From NCBI GenBank assembly GCA_030627085.1, contig DAOUSS010000069.1, positions 1 through 7,503 of the forward strand: a DNA stretch of 7,503 nucleotides. The letters are read 5' to 3'. This DNA is from Candidatus Stahliibacteriota bacterium. Lineage in GTDB: Bacteria > Hydrothermota > UBA3073. The notes under the pieces were generated by a model that was not told where the DNA came from, did no database searches, and worked only from the letters and a program-made list of their open reading frames with translations. Shown piece after piece: positions 5,868-7,503 of the stretch. The stretch's first letter is position 1. Every line of letters begins with the position of its first letter. Position numbers and translations under genes: made by a program.

Positions 5868-6862
5868 AATTTTACAATGCCTTTGTCTGTAATGAAGCCT
5901 GTGATGAGGCTTGCTTCTGTTACATCAAACGCAGGATTAAAGACAGGTAAGCTGGGTGCAATCCTCTTACCCGCAATCTTTCTTACCTCATCTCCATCCC
6001 TCTCCTCTATCGGAATATCTTGACCCGTCTCTATTTTCTCATCAAAGGTGCTCTTTGGTGATGCCACCCAGAATGGAACTCCATTTTCTTTTGCAAGAAC
6101 AGCAAGGGAATAAGTACCTATCTTGTTTGCAGTATCGCCATTTTTGGCAATCCTATCAGCACCAACCATACAGAGGTTCACCTTTTTACTCTTCAACACC
6201 AATCCCCTTGCAGAATCACAGATAATGGTAGAAGGTATACCATTCTTTGACAGTTCCCAGGCAGTTAGTCTCGCTCCTTGCAAAAGTGGCCTTGTCTCCG
6301 GAACATACACAGTCACATTCTTCCCATTTTCCCTTGCACGATATATGGGGGCAAGGGCAGTTCCTATACCTGATGTGGCGAGTGCCCCTGCGTTACATTG
6401 GGTCATAATGACACCACCATCAGGTACGAGTGGCTCTCCAAAATCACCAATCCTGCTACACATCTGCATATCCTCTTTATGTATCTTCTCTGCTTCCTCT
6501 ATGAGTAGATGGACAAGCTCCTGTAAAGAATTAACATCGCAATGTAAGATATTCTCCATTCTCTCAAGTGCATAGAAGAGGTTGACAGCGGTCGGACGAG
6601 TGCCTGCAAGCAGTTTTATATCCCCTGAAACACCCTTTCTGAGGCCTGTTATACCTTCTTTTTTGTGCACAAGAGCAGATAGTACAACACCATACGCTGC
6701 AGATACACCAATGAGTGGCGCTCCCCTCACAACAAGTCTCTTGATCGCATCTGCCATCTCTTCGGGTGATGAGAGTTTTCTGTATAGCTCCTTAAATGGC
6801 AGAAGGGTCTGGTCAAGCACCTCAACTGTCTTTCCATCAAATGATATTGTCCTGAAATTCAT
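5864..6862 (-). CDS. mtnA: S-methyl-5-thioribose-1-phosphate isomerase
   Basis: MtnA converts 5-methylthioribose-1-phosphate to 5-methylthioribulose-1-phosphate in methionine salvage. With the start chosen here it is 332 residues. Visible motifs: RGAPLIGVSAAYG (46-58), RPTAVNLFYAL (89-99), TQCNAGALATSG (154-165) with catalytic Cys156, ETRPLLQGARLTAWEL (189-204), GADRIAKNGDTANKIGTY (234-251) with catalytic Asp236, and FNPAFDVT near the end. Catalytic residues by analogy with the B. subtilis enzyme. The reading frame runs open to an ATG at 6910, but the extra 16 residues come from repeat DNA and lack a ribosome site. From ATG 6862 the protein begins MNFRTISFDG, as the family does, with GGGAG (6871-6875) 8 nt upstream; ATG 6868 would leave only 2 nt. 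No other salvage gene is in view. The related eIF2B-like and ribose-1,5-bisphosphate isomerase families are less likely given the motif set. Confidence 0.93.
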   Translation of the reverse strand: MNFRTISFDGKTVEVLDQTLLPFKELYRKLSSPEEMADAIKRLVVRGAPLIGVSAAYGVVLSALVHKKEGITGLRKGVSGDIKLLAGTRPTAVNLFYALERMENILHCDVNSLQELVHLLIEEAEKIHKEDMQMCSRIGDFGEPLVPDGGVIMTQCNAGALATSGIGTALAPIYRARENGKNVTVYVPETRPLLQGARLTAWELSKNGIPSTIICDSARGLVLKSKKVNLCMVGADRIAKNGDTANKIGTYSLAVLAKENGVPFWVASPKSTFDEKIETGQDIPIEERDGDEVRKIAGKRIAPSLPVFNPAFDVTEASLITGFITDKGIVKL

Positions 6863-6870
6863 AGCCATAT

Positions 6871-6875
6871 CTCCC
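6871..6875 (-). promoter_or_regulatory. Ribosome binding site that decides the mtnA start
   Basis: Read on the minus strand this is GGGAG, 8 nt before ATG 6862, 2 nt before ATG 6868 and downstream of ATG 6910. It therefore supports 6862 as the start. Its GGG is the outer end of the repeat arm at 6873-6891, so the repeat appears to supply part of the ribosome binding site. Confidence 0.65.
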
Positions 6876-6956
6876 ACGAAGAACACGAAATCCTTTTTAT
6901 TTGTTCTCATTATTTTTATACTTTATATTTTTGGTGTATTTCGTGTACTTAGTGGG
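6873..6956. repeat. Intergenic inverted-repeat element (CCCACGAAGAACACGAAAT)
   Basis: The left arm CCCACGAAGAACACGAAAT (6873-6891) and the inverse of 6938-6956 match at 17 of 19 positions. The 46-nt loop is A/T-rich. The element occupies almost all of the 99-bp gap between the DUF1015 gene and mtnA. Its left arm is read through by the mtnA frame if translation is assumed to begin at 6910. No clear promoter was found in the loop. Confidence 0.8.
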
Positions 6957-6961
6957 CAAAC

Positions 6962-7503
6962 TTAAATTGTGCACATCACAAGCCCTGTAATGAGCTTTGG
7001 ATAGAAGTCAGTGGATTTCTGTGGCATTGCTTCTCTCTTTTGAGAGATTCTCCTCACCTCATCTATGCCGGTTGGCGGGAGTAAAAATAGCATCGAAAAT
7101 CTACCACTATCCACCCCTTTTATACCTTGTTTTGCATCCCGCAAGTATTCTATGTTTTCCTTCCTTGCTATACTTTCCTTTGATATACCGAGTATCCCCT
7201 CTATTATGCAGGAATGGAGTACTGTTATATCAAGATTTTTATACTCCTCACTCCTATCAGGCTCAATGAATCTATCCATGATACTGCTATTTTTTAGTTC
7301 CAATCTGTAGAATTCCCCATCTATATAAAGACCAAATGTATGCCTTTTGATACCCAGGGATTCAAGCGAATGTTGCTTCTTCACAGAGAAGTAATTATTT
7401 AGCGCCTTTAAACATTCATTCTTCTCCACCTTGATATTGTATAATGCACGATGTGTGGGAAGTATAACAAGCCCATCATCAGAGGTTGATACAAATGTCA
7501 CCG
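6962..7503 (-). CDS. DUF1015-family protein, C-terminal part only
   Basis: The frame is open from the window edge to TAA at 6962 and encodes about 179 residues. The codon at 7499-7501 is GTG, but it reads as an internal Val of a continuing protein (VTFVSTSDDGLVILPTHR), so the true start lies outside the window. DUF1015 marks: LVILPTHR near the beginning, LHSCIIEGILGI in the middle, LLPPTGIDEVRRIS, and the C-terminal block MPQKSTDFYPKLITGLV. Family members are roughly 400 residues, so about half is seen here. The family has no firmly established function that I can cite; it is soluble, with no membrane segment here. It precedes mtnA on the same strand by 99 bp and the two may be co-transcribed. 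Confidence 0.88.
   Translation of the reverse strand, partial: VTFVSTSDDGLVILPTHRALYNIKVEKNECLKALNNYFSVKKQHSLESLGIKRHTFGLYIDGEFYRLELKNSSIMDRFIEPDRSEEYKNLDITVLHSCIIEGILGISKESIARKENIEYLRDAKQGIKGVDSGRFSMLFLLPPTGIDEVRRISQKREAMPQKSTDFYPKLITGLVMCTI

Noticed and set aside
6123..6575. Long plus-strand open frames antisense to mtnA, and similar antisense frames over ftsE, the symporter and DUF1015
   Set aside because: They lie opposite strongly supported genes, show no family resemblance or ribosome sites, and are expected shadows of the real frames.

Overview
The window reads as a piece of the chromosome of an uncultivated, AT-rich, double-membraned bacterium. A signal-peptide-bearing beta-barrel-type protein (1-732) implies an outer membrane. 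FtsEX, ribosomal protein S12 and MtnA are chromosomal housekeeping genes. Arg codons are mostly AGA/AGG, and gaps between genes carry inverted repeats of kinds common in environmental genomes. The barrel protein and the repeats recall candidate phyla such as WOR-3/Stahlbacteria, but this placement is a guess from memory. I see no phage, plasmid, CRISPR, tRNA or rRNA.

Layout. (1) Positions 1-732, minus: outer-membrane protein, cut by the window edge near its C-terminus. (2) 733-1000: divergent promoters around an inverted-repeat element. (3) 1001-2352, plus: a degenerate FtsE-like ATPase overlapping an FtsX-like permease. (4) 2364-3625, minus: a papain-like peptidase followed by rpsL, which converges on ftsX with 11 bp between stop codons. 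(5) 3626-3960: peptidase promoter, a second inverted-repeat element and a tail shared with the first element. (6) 3961-5694, minus: a sodium:solute symporter with its own strong promoter and unlike codon use. (7) 5840-6956: mtnA, touching repeats at both ends. (8) 6962-7503, minus: the C-terminal part of a DUF1015 protein.

How it works together. The genes do not form one pathway. FtsEX couples division to cell-wall hydrolysis, S12 decodes mRNA, MtnA salvages methylthioribose, and the symporter imports an unidentified solute. Four promoters can be read directly, all with TTGACN -35 boxes and 17-bp spacers. Three of them have a repeat element within about 5-25 bp upstream of the -35.

The most interesting content is between the genes. 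Three inverted repeats share a degenerate 16-nt arm consensus (CCACRRAKWRCACRRA). Two of them have different cores but nearly identical flanks. Two repeats help define the start and stop of mtnA. Other points are an FtsE whose catalytic Glu and switch His are replaced, a predicted leaderless mRNA, and a symporter that looks horizontally acquired.
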